Origin: Trichobilharzia regenti
Lineage: Eukaryota > Platyhelminthes > Trematoda > Strigeidida > Schistosomatidae
DNA: 64,000 bases
Direction: 5' to 3'
NCBI GenBank assembly: GCA_944472135.2
Contig: OX235262.1
Span: forward strand, 83,674,903-83,738,902
This document shows, in pieces, positions 23,040 to 34,800 of this stretch; the stretch's first letter is position 1; the number at the start of each line of letters is the position of its first letter. Both the position numbers and the translations under genes were made by a program. The notes beneath the pieces are model-generated. The model ran no database searches. It was not told the DNA's origin and saw only the letters and a list, made by a program, of their open reading frames with translations.

Positions 23040-23365
23040 TCCGACAACGACTTGTTGACGAAAAAATTATGCGGAAGAGAATGGTGATGTATAGGACACA
23101 TGCTGAGCTGAGAAAGCTGTTGGGTAGTGTCACACGTCAGGCAGAGACCCTCGAAGAAAACCCTAATGGGAAACGAATTTTTTGGAGGATTTGGAATCTG
23201 TGGGTGACGTGAAGGAGATCGAGTGAAGACGGAATGAATGAAAGCTTGTGGGCAACCGTGGAGCCAATTTAAAACAACTACAGAGAACATAATGAAATGG
23301 AGATATGTTTTTTCAAGCCCTGTGTTCCATTCGGAAGACAAGAGAATAATAACAATATTTCTACT
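23040..23365 (+). mobile_element. RTE-like LINE 3' fragment
   Basis: Plus-strand degraded C-terminus ending TCAAGCCCTGTGTTCCATTC and AATAATAAC. Confidence 0.7.
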
Positions 23366-23587
23366 ACTGTCAATAATTTTAAAAAAATGTAGGCCAAGGA
23401 AAACCTGGAAGCACTGATCTTTTTTACTGTTGGGAAAATAATCAAATCCCTCCAAACCAACAATTAATGGCTAACAACCTGATGCTAATTAGTGACCGAC
23501 TCTATACAGAAAGTTACCTAGAGTTCTGGGGAGAAGTCGTACACAGCAGGATCCACCAAGTTAGGTATATATATAGAGAGCGAAGTG

Positions 23588-23833
23588 GCAGAAATTAGAA
23601 TTCATGGGCTGACAATTGAATCGAGTCCCAGTGGCTGAATGATCTAAGAGCTTGCCTTGTGACCGAAAGTTCCTGGGTTCAAACCCACAAGGTGGGTGCG
23701 TACCTCCGAAGAGTTCCAAACTAGGACGAAACAGGTGTCCAGTGCTCTCACGGTTTCCAGTCGTTCTCTAACCAATGTCAACTCATGATGAAACTTGTAG
23801 CCAATAAAATCCTTGCAAACCAATACTTGATAA
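23588..23833 (+). mobile_element. Hammerhead-SINE, plus-strand copy with full tail
   Basis: tRNA-like head (A box TGGCTGAATGA, B box GGTTCAAACCC), ribozyme region with CCGAAGA (U4 changed) and GACGAAACAGG, and the long tail to CAAACCAATACTTG. Confidence 0.8.
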
Positions 23834-24059
23834 ATAATAAGAAGTTATACCAAGTTACTCACACAACTTTTTCCTTCATCTATATACATGTGTGGAATCG
23901 ATAAGATATTGGAAAAAAATTCAATATGAGATAATGTACATTCAGGAATAATAATACGAGTGTTATTGACCAATTATAATTAGATGGGAAATGAGACGAG
24001 TGTTTTTATAGTCATAATAAGTAACTTGTTAGAATGTTGTGATGTGCTTGAATTGAAAT

Positions 24060-24810
24060 AGAAATTTGAGATTATTTATTATCCTCCTCTGATTTGACTG
24101 ACTGGTGGTAATAATATCTTCCATATCTCTGGTATTTGCATTGAGTCAATTCTGTTGCATGTGTTGTGTTGGGTGTAGACTCGATGAACAAGGATTCCGC
24201 AATCAACCTCTCTTTCCACCTATCTATATTACTTTTTAGAATTTTAACCCTATCCCATCCTATTGTGTGGTTGCTTGTTAATATGTGAAGTGCTATTGCT
24301 GAGCTTTTTTCTAAACTACTTATCTTTTCAGGGTCAACCATTCTAACCTTAACTAAATTCTTATGTTCTCATAATCTGACTACTCCTGCCTGATCTACTA
24401 GTTTGACTGAACTATGTAGTTGACTTGACTCACAGTCATTGCAAGGTATTCTGTAAACTGTATTATTTTGTTTAATTGGGTCCACCGACGAGGTCCTTTA
24501 GCCTACAGAGCTTGTCCCTGAGAGAGTTTGTAGGCTTGAATGCCACCCTAATTCCTGCTTTATTAAGAATCCTACGTAAGGTCTCATGTGGATGTTATAT
24601 GGTATAACAGTGGATGACTTATATTCTCTCTTATTTATGTTATCATTACTAGTTCCATAATTATTTTTATTTTGTTTTTGACCTCTACTGATCTTCCTAA
24701 TGAATTTATAGTTATTCAACACCAACGCTTTCTTCTATCTGTTTTATTTCATCATGTAGGTCTTTTTTTGTGCTACTTAGTGCTATGACTCGGTTTGTTA
24801 GACACTTAAC
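24060..24810 (-). mobile_element. Penelope-like element, lineage 3
   Basis: Minus strand: SSTVIPYNIHMRPYVGFLIK (24612-24553), a frame-shifted region after it, then KSSAIALHILTSNHTIGWDR and SLFIESTPNTTH near 24300-24170. This is the region around and after the GIY-YIG nuclease of another Penelope lineage. Confidence 0.72.
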
Positions 24811-24878
24811 TAAGCCTGCCTAAATAAGTTAGGCTAGAATGAGTACTTTCGGAGCTGTAGTCTGAAGACTTCTCTCTC

Positions 24879-24881
<3 letters not shown>

Positions 24882-24913
<32 letters not shown>
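24882..24913. repeat. (TA)n microsatellite
   Basis: About 16 TA units. Confidence 0.95.
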
Positions 24914-24915
<2 letters not shown>

Positions 24916-25778
24916 AGAAGCATATTCCTGAAAATAACAGACAACTCAACCAATACCTTAACCAGTGTCTACAGGAGTTGACTGTGTCATACACTACAAA
25001 CATGTATATTTATTCGCTGACCTTGAAAATGCATACTTCCACTGACTAATCATAAGGAAGAAGAAAAACAGGCATCTATGAGGGAAGAATAGACAACAAA
25101 CACAACAGAATGCTACAAAGGAAATAATAATGATATTTTATTCCTTTTCATGCAAGCGTGTACATCATTTCAACGGCATATATGGTATATATATCACTTT
25201 CATATCAATAAATGAAGCATAAACACAACGTCAATAGATGTTGGTAATATAGTGTAATTCGATATTATATGTATAGATAGATATATGTATAACAATTTAC
25301 AAAAGGAATACAATGAACAATGAACAGAATATATGGCTAGGCAGGTTTGTATACACAGGCATAGTGATTCAAATATAAAAGTACCATGTGTATATGTATA
25401 TATATGTGTAAGTTGAATATGAACAATAGGAGAGGAAGAACGCGAAGAAGAAACGCATTTCGTCTCCTTTCTTTTGATTGAATCATCAGGTAAAAGTGTG
25501 TGTGAATGACGACTGATTATCAGTGCTAAAACCACTCCTCGTTATACTTCAAATGGAATTAAAATCCTTCAACCACATAGAAGTCCACCAATCACTTACA
25601 CAAACATATTACCTATACATGTATATACAGGGGATGATATAAACTTCAGGAAAAAAAAGACGTAAATTATGCTCAAAGTACTAATTGAAATACTTGTTAG
25701 TAAGCAAAAAGATACAGGTGAGAGAACAGCATTTTTGTTCGTGCTTTCCCTCGAGTTGAAAAAAAGGAGCTCTCCGAA
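24914..25778. other. CETN3 3' flank; possible Penelope terminal relic
   Basis: Contains the candidate 3' UTR of CETN3. On the minus strand near 25492-25440, CTGATGATTCAATC is followed by GACGAAATGC, which resembles a hammerhead-type terminal block of Penelope elements. This is weak. Confidence 0.35.
25137..25142 (-). terminator. Candidate CETN3 polyadenylation signal
   Basis: AATAAA on the minus strand, about 640 nt past the CETN3 stop codon. AT-rich DNA has many such hexamers, so this is only a candidate 3' end. Confidence 0.25.
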
Positions 25779-25822
25779 CTATATCTCCTTTGTCATCAGT
25801 GCCATAAATTCTTCCAAATTAA
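25779..25822 (-). CDS. CETN3: CETN3 exon 6 (EF4 end and stop)
   Basis: A 44-nt terminal exon after the acceptor TTTAG. It encodes LNLEEFMALMTKEI followed by TAG, the expected centrin C-terminus, with the correct phase after exon 5. It is too short for ordinary ORF scans and is recognised only through homology and phase. Confidence 0.92.
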
Positions 25823-28800
25823 CTAAAGAAGTGTAAAAAGGCAAAGAAAAACAAAATAAAAATTTCCAATGCAAAATAATCGAGCAATGAATATTCTTTT
25901 CGATAAATTCCTTTTCTGGCTCTACAATTATATATACATATATATGTTTATATACACAGAATATTCTAGATTAGTAGTCAATAACAGTATTAGTGTTTTT
26001 TAAATAATATCGATTTATCAAGTATGATCAATGCAATTATAGTTGATTAAAGATGCTTAAATTATAATAATAATAATAAAGATATAATAGCAAATAGAAT
26101 ATCAACCAAAATTAGGAAAATTCCACAGGATCATTCAAACCTAGATGGCCAAGATAAGGATAATGTCTGAACTAACTTCTTTTGGACGCACAAATTAGGC
26201 TTGTTAATATCGATCCCAACAGCCAGCCTCAGCAATATTTAGTAGTCGAACTCTTAAGGGAAAATTGAGATTCGTTGGTATGCGGTAAATGACCCTGAAA
26301 GCATGGTTAACGTCAATCTTGTATTCTGTATCCACAAGATGAGACAGAATGGCGCTGAGAATAGATTTTGTTTGTCCTTTTCCTGAACCACGCAGGGTGA
26401 TGTTCGGAAATTCGACGAGAAACACGTCTAATTGTACGTCTTATGTAACTGGCTCCATAGGAGCAGTTAAATTTACAATGATTTCAATGATTATCGTGCT
26501 TAAATACCTGGTAGTTAAAACAATGCATAGATTATATTTTCTAATGCTGGGTGGAATTGTGTTACAACTAAAAATTATTCGAAACTAACTAGTTGTTTAG
26601 GCTGATCAGAGTGAGGATTGCCTAAATCTGTTTCAGCTTTGAGACTCAACTGTAAAGGTTTTTCTGATCAGCTTAGGTAATTTAGGCAGTCAAAGATATC
26701 TTTTTGGTGATTTCATTCTCAAAAGTTGTTTGTCTGCGCTAAAAACTGTTTGACATATGATGTGACTATTTTTTAATCTTATGTGATTTTCCAGTATTTC
26801 GCTTGATTAGTTGCAGGATTTCACCATAGGCTAGCATCGGTTAGAGAACCAATGGAAAATCTGCAAGGAGTACTGGAAAGCTGTTTCGCCAACTTAGCTT
26901 CCGAATTTCAGCAGTACGCACCCACACTGTCGGGTTCGAGTCCAGGACTGTCTGGTTACAAGGCTAGCGAGCTCGTAGACCATTAAGCTAGTGAGACCCG
27001 ATCCAATAGCCAGCCCATGAATTGTAACTTCTGCCAATACACGCACGATATAGCGTGACGACTTATATAATTTCATTTCTATGCCCCACTGAAATTTATA
27101 TTCCCGTTTCACTAAAGTGGCTGGCTTGTAGGAATACTCCCCCTTGCGGTTACTGTGACAAAGATTTCAGTCTTCGTATCACCTGAATGTTTTAACCGAA
27201 ATACATTCAAAAGTTGTGAACTAAAACAAATTATTTTTCCAATAATTTTGATTCTCTCATATGAAATTTAGAGATTAGTTAATCTTTTTAAATAACGTGT
27301 GTCATGAAGACAGGGGGAATTTACTTCTAACACTCTATACTACTCATTAACAGGTATGAGTAGTTGGAAGTCACTTACATTAAGAAGTAGTGCTGCGTAG
27401 CCAGATAAACGTGATTTAAGCACAGAACAGCCGTTTTACTTTCTTGGAGCAAAATTCAGTGGTGGTGGTGGTGGTGCAACCTGAATTAATGAGCTCAAAT
27501 TAGCTATCTGAGTGAATCAGTAACAAGTATAACCAAATTTAGAGGGTGAGGAATCACTGTACCAAGAATATGCAGAACACAATATGAGATCTTCCTAACA
27601 CCGTATAAAAGGCAATCAAGAAAGTAAGCGCTATTGTTTGAAATGAAAGGCTTTCAACGACTTATACTAGTGAGTCAATCAGAGTAGTACAGCGTATAGC
27701 GCTCGCTTTCTTGATTGGAATTTATATGGTATCAAGAAGATTGTAGACCCAGTGATCTAAATATTTCTGATTTCCCTCACTTTGTAATCTAAAAAATAAG
27801 GAATTTGATGGTAGCAGATAATTTTTTATTTAGCAATCTACAATACACTGACGCATATGAGAATACGTTTTGTAGATTTTCTTTCTTTCTTATTACAAAA
27901 AAGTATAAAAAGACGAGAACAACTGAAAGACAAATGAATAATAATAATATTTATGTATATTTAAGCGTTGGTTTGTAGAGATTTGATTAATTGGTTACAG
28001 GATTTCATTATGAGCTGACATTGGTTAGAGAACCATTAGAAAACTAGCTGAGAGTACTGGACAGCTGTTTCGTCCTAGTTTGGGACTCTTCAGCGGTACG
28101 CACACACGCTTAGGGGTTCGAACCCAGAAATGTCTGGTTACAAGGCGAGCTCGCATCCCATTGAGCCACTGGGACCCGATCCAATGGCTAGCCCATGAAT
28201 TCTAACTTCTGCCAATTCACGGTATAGCGCGACCTCTAGCCAATGTCTTCGGTGGTGAGTATTTGTCCTCACACCGGACCTAGTGCCTTATATGCCCCAG
28301 AGAGTGAAAGAACACAGAGCTTCAAGTCTTGAGCTTTAAAGTCTCACTAGTCATGGTGTTGATTGTTTGTTTACATGATAGTGGGGTTGATAGTCCCAGA
28401 CACAACATTCCATCTTCAACGGGCTTACTCTACTTACTTACTGTCTAAGCAAGATTAAGGAATTCATCGACTTGGGAGTCAAACTTGAGCCACTTGCGGT
28501 GTGGTTGACAAACATGTATGCCTTACCAGCATAAGAGATTAACGTGTGTTTTTTTTGCTTTCAAATATGGAGGTTATTTACTATACGAGAGAGAGAGAGA
28601 GAGAGACGGAGAAAAAAGTGCACAAAGTAAGAAAGAAATTCATTCATGCACTGCAGGTAACCCTGCAATCGTATTCACTTGTTTACAATGAAAAACAAAA
28701 TAAGGGAAAAAACACGGTAAATCAAATAACAAGGGAAAAGAAGAAAGAAATAACAGGAAGATGATGGTAATATAATAATAATAATATCATTTATAAATAA

Positions 28801-31800
28801 TGTATGCGCATATACTTACGAAAACAAAGCATACAGACGTAAGAATCAACGCACACACACACAGGAAAAAGCGTAGGCGTATAATACAAATAGATAGGTG
28901 GGTGGGTGGAGGTAGTTGGATTGATTCATCACTCTAGAGAGTAAATAAGCCAACAAGTGTACTACTAATGGTCAAAAAGGCATACAAAAGAGATAGATAG
29001 ATGGATAAATAGATGGGTAGGTAGGCCTAATAGGTAGATATTAAAGGGAGTAAACAGAGAAAATAGTCAAAAATATGAAAGGATAACTGTGATGCAGCAT
29101 TGTGCTCGTGAATAGTAAGTCAGTCAGTCATTCATTCATTCATTCAGTGAAAAGTAATAAATAAAATACATATATGGAACGACGTTAGATAGGCATGTTG
29201 CTGTTAGTGATAATAATGACAATAATCGGAATAATTAGTAGTATATAATGAATATAACAATTATTACCATGTATAGATAGATAAAAGCACAGATACGCTA
29301 TATATATAGATGTTTTGGTATAGTTTAGTTGGATACTAATATTTCCGACTCATTATGAATAAATGTACCTCTATTCACTTAGAATGTACACATGAAAATA
29401 TTTTTGTTATATGGAGTATATTCACTTGGAGAATAATAATAATAATAAGTGGATAAAAATAGTATTGTTAAATGATGACAGAAAAAAACGATACATCTTA
29501 TTGTACAATGGGACAATATAATTATTATTATTATTACAGTTGCATTTCCCATGGTTTCTCTTCATAAAAACAACGAACTGAGAGGACAGATTAGGTGTAT
29601 GCGTGTCTCTGTTTACAACATCCTATAAAGTCATAAAAATTTCCAAGCTTTTAGTATGCATAAATCAAACTTTGATGCTAACTAATAAAAAAACTGTACA
29701 TGAAATACGCAAAAATGTAGAAAATATAAGTGTTCGACTGCAGAGTATGTGAGTATGGTAGTGTTCACTAGAGGAAAATTTCAAGATAGTCAAACCAAAA
29801 CAATGACGCCAGTGTCAATGATGTCATTGGGTGTTAATCAGAGTCACATAGAGAGCTGTAAACTGTCTGCTTGAGGTCCTCAATGCTTTAAGGGTCAATG
29901 ACTGGAGGCGATTGGTAATATTAGTCGAAGTTATTCTCAATAGCGTAGATGCATTCACATTTCATGATCTCCTAGATCCCCTGAGACCTCCTTTATTTAT
30001 TTATTTCTCATCCCTTTGACTCCCGAATGGGACATAGGGAGGGCTTCAGACTTGACGCATTTAAATTTCAGTACCAATGGTGTTAACTTCACGGCGTGGA
30101 GTCGTTAACCTCACACTCAATCTTATTAGTAAACTAAGTCAGGTTTATGAGCGCACCGACCTGGAATCCAACCCTGGATTATGTGTGCACAGTTGGCGGG
30201 CATTGTATCACTAAAACCATCAACGCACAAATCTTTATTTATTATATTTCACTGAAGAATGCTTTCCTCTATCTAAGTTAGAAATTCAGCTCAGTTCAGG
30301 ATATATTTGAGAGCTGTTACAAATTTATGCTTTCCCGTTAAACCACTCAAATAATGAAAATTAAGACAGTATGCCCTATTTAATTTGTGGTTGGTGATTA
30401 GCAGTGGAATCCAGGATAAAGCGCATTTCGTCCTATTTGGGACTCGTCATCTGGATGTACCTGCATTTCTCAGTGAGTGATGATGTTCCCATCGAAGCTC
30501 GAACATAGAGCCCTTAGTTTCAAACACCAAAGTATTATCCATTAAACCACTTGGGCCACAAGAGCCACCTCTTACGCAACGGGTCATATTAATTTAATTG
30601 GCCCAAATGGTCTAGTGGATAACGCTTTGGTGTTTGAAACTAAGGGCATTGAGTTCGAGCTTCGGTGGGAACATCATCACTCACTGAGAAATGCAGGTAC
30701 AGCCAGATGACGAATCCCAAATAGGACGAAATGCGCATCCTGGATTCCACTAATAGTCACCAACCAGACATCGTCGAAGCATCTGCAGAAGAAGCCAACA
30801 TGTCAACCAGAGACCCGACCACTTCGGTCCAATCAATCAACGGGAAAATCTCAAATCCGGTGGCACAGTGGTTAGGACTCTCGCCGACCATGCACATGGC
30901 CCAGGGTTCGATCCCCTGCCGACGCACACCTGATATCAATGGTCGGCCTGAAAAATTTGGACTACCGACATCACATACTGAAAATTTCATACTTCTACCA
31001 AAGAGTACTGTGTGGAATCAAGCTATAATCAAAAATGAGAAAAAATAAATAGTAGTTTAGCCCAGTCATAATCTTTTATCTCATATTCGCTTGAAGAAAA
31101 ATTACATACTTTAACGTGAGAAAGGAAAGCGCTATTCAGTACTACTAGCTGTGCAAAATAAGTAAGTGGTAACACTCACTGAAATTAATAAATCCCTCTT
31201 AAAACTTACGTGCACCATCTCCGTCTCGATCGAATTCTTCTATCATAGCACGAAGTTCTTGATCGGATAAATTTTCTCCAAGTTCCCTAATGTATAAGAC
31301 ACATGAAAAGAGAGAAAGAAAAGTGAAAATTCAAATGTGTTACGAAAATTGAATACTCAGAGGTAAAAGGTATGAAAAACGCTCAATATTTGTCAAAAAA
31401 ATGTTTAAAACAGGATTACTAGTGTGGTCGGTTAATATAACACTGCGCATAATGATGTATTTGCGCGCGCGCGCGTGCGTGTGTATGTGTTTTTTCTCTC
31501 CCAAGTTTATGCAATAGGATGTGATAAGTCTGATAATGTTTCCTAAAACTGGGTCTGCATATAAAACTATCTGCTTTTAATGTATATGATTGAGACAGAC
31601 AACATTTTAGACAACAAACACAAAAAAATATTGTCAATATTGATTCCACCAGCCAGACAAAAACAAACTGGAATGAATCACTATCGATTGGCAGACATAT
31701 ATGTGTTGTATATATTTATATCATTTAGGTGGTGGGATAGGCATAAATTTTGGTGGATGATAAACTTATAAGTTGGTTGACTGAATACAAGTCAAATATG

Positions 31801-34800
31801 GTAATGTATCCATATAGGTTAGAAGTGATACGATACTCAAAAATATGAAGACGTATAAAGAAGAGCCATATTTGTAGGGTAAGGCAAGAAGTGAGACGAC
31901 GGACAAAAGAAGATGGATAGAATTAGAATAGAGGATTTCATAATGAGCTGACATTAGTTAGAGAACCACTGGAAAAACTGCTGGGAGTACTGAACAGCTG
32001 TTTCGTCACAGTTTGGGACTCTTCAACGGTACGCACCCACCCCAGCACCACGGTTCGAACCCGGGACCTTTTGGTTACAAGGCGAGCCAGCTCGTAGACC
32101 ATTGAGCCACTGGGACCCGATCCAATGGTCCTTGAATTCTAACTTCTGCCAATTCACGACATAGTGCGACCATTTCGCAATGTTTTCTTCAATGAGTTAC
32201 TGCCTCATCTTCAACCTGCTGTACCCTACTGGTCACAGCTTCCCACTAGAACCCCAGGTCACTGCCTGAATAGGGCCAGTTATGATGAAATCCTCCATGC
32301 AATAAAAAAAATCCCTACAAAACCAATACTTGCGAATTAGAATAGTATGATAAAAGGACTTAGCATATCATAAGCTTCGATAATGAGTGAATAATAATAA
32401 TAGCAGCTTTATTCCAAACAGTATTTGTGGTACAGGTATGGAATTTTCAGCGTGCATTACAATACATTGAATCTAATTGCCTCATAACTTTTATAAGATT
32501 TTAAAATCAAAAAGCAACACCCAAAAAAGAAGATAAATAAAAAAGAAAAAGAAACAGCGTTGCGTTTACATTTTAAACAATGCACCACAGGATATGAAAT
32601 ATAAAATTGGTGTGTAATAGAAGATGAGAACAACAGTGTAATAGTAACGAGGAAAGGAAAACAAAAACTAATGGGACTATTTGTTAGAATGCGGCAGTAA
32701 GTTGATCGTATCATACCTAACGAATTTCTCATCACATAACAGCTGTGCCAGATATGGTATTATGGAGTTTTTGCACTTGGTAGTCCTACCATATAGCCTC
32801 CTATAGCTGCTTCTAGTTCTTCCAGATGAAATGAAAGGAGACAGCTGCGTGTACAGAGGATGCTCGGGGTCTGACAATATTGTATTCGCTAGTTTCTTAC
32901 ATGACATTATATGTCTATCCACAATAGTGTTAACCAGTTGGTTTAGTGTAATGAACCGGAAGGAATATATGTTGAGCAATAGGCCATTGGTTGGTTTCGT
33001 TACAAGAGTTTCTTGTTTCCAATTCTTTCTGGCTATTTGAACTTCAATATGGAGCGAGAAAAAGCAGATGTTGACTAAAATATGCAGCCTCTTGGAAATG
33101 ATTTACGTGATACACGTGCTAAGTTTCTGACCCCCCATATAGAAGGATTGACTTAACACTGATATTGGAAATCTGAATCTTGTTCCTTATACAGACTGAA
33201 GAGGAGTTCCAAATCGACTTCAGAAGAGTGAAGGTCTACCTTGCCTTTACGGCCATGGCTGGCTTCAACACCCTCACACCGTCGCCTGTAGTTGAAAGGA
33301 TGCTGACTAGATAAGTAGTAGTGGTTATCTTTCTCATTTCCATCTCCTATATCTTCACTTCAAGTTTTTTCTTCTCTGATTCTTCTGAAAGCGTTTTGTT
33401 TTTCATTTGTATATTTTTTTAGTTTGCGTGACATTAAACATAAACCATCCACGCGCGAAATTCAGATCTTCTAAACTCTTTTTATCGGTGCAGATTATCT
33501 CTGTCTTCTCGTTACCGACAAGTTTTTCACACAATCCAGTCCAACACAATTAGGAATATCATCGGTAGTAGTCAGCCTTGTCTTCCTCATGTCTTTGCTT
33601 CAAAGGCTTTGCTGATTTTTCCATTGCGAATCACCTGACACGTGGCATCGTCGTATAGTCAGTCAGCTGTTGAATAAGGTTCATAAAGATTTGCGACACG
33701 CCGTAGTATTGAAGCAGTTGCTAAATTACTTCTCGGCTAACGTTGAGCTACCGAAGACCTTCTCGGCATCGATTAAGTTAAGGTATAGGTTTGACTGTCA
33801 TTCTATGCTTTGTTCGATGAAGATGCGTAGAGTTGCAATTCGATCAGCACATGATTTGACTCTCCTGAACCCAACTTGTTCCGGTTTGGCGGAGTTCTGT
33901 ATCAAGTGCATCTTTTATTTTCTCTAGGATGACGTGACTTAGTATTTTACTAGACATGTACAAGAACATCATTCTGCGCCAGTCCTTACAGAGGTTTAAA
34001 TCGCCCTTCTTGGGTAATTTAAGGAATTAACCTTTCTTGAACTGGTATAGAAAATGATAATTTCCAGTTATGACATGAAGGGAGAACTATATGTAAATTC
34101 ACCTAAAAAGAAACGTTGCAACTGGTCTTGAGTCACATTTAGCTTCCAAGAAAAACTGTAAATGGTTTATATCAAATAGCATTACGTTACATAACAAGTT
34201 TCGTAATTATTAAGAATGATCAGTCAAGTAGTCGATTAGAAGTTTAATTTATTTGAAAATACGGTGAAACTTTGTCCCGACTTCAATGTACTGAAAGGAG
34301 AAACTGCACAATCATTGATAGTGGTCATGTAAAGTGTATATGCGATATAATCAGTGGTAAATACATGATAAAAGTGTTATGCATTCCAAGGAGACATTTT
34401 TGTTCATTTTATACGTCAAGAGAGGTGCAAATCTGACAAAGGTAATCACCCTTTAAGGGTGAACAAATCTGGATTATTTCGCTTTACGCAATACACTACT
34501 AACAAGTAGTTACACAAATACCGAGTGCATTTCACACCGACATAAATTTGAAATCATTTTCAACCCATATAGAGAGAACGCTGTTTTTAGAAATAATTGT
34601 TAACCTGATAATAACCACATGATGGATCGATTACGAGCACGAAAATGTATTGAAAATATTAGTCATTAAACAACAGTATATGACTGTGATACATTGTTAC
34701 AAAGAGCCAACTACAATAAATCACAATATCTTGAAGAATACATGTAGGCTGTTTAAGTTTTAATGCAAACAAGGGGATGCAGATTTCATGGAACTCAGAA

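Noticed and set aside
25440..25495. Third ribozyme type near CETN3 3' end (CTGATGATTC...GACGAAATGC)
   Set aside because: Core words are present, but no paired stem II or stem I could be drawn by eye.
28800..29300. CRISPR-like or satellite repeat array
   Set aside because: The repetition is simple microsatellite (GATA, ATTC, CA and AAT runs) without spacers. No CRISPR is expected in a eukaryote.
30731..31048. 105-codon plus-strand frame
   Set aside because: It runs across the end of an Sm-alpha-like copy and through a complete SINE, so it has no unity as a gene.
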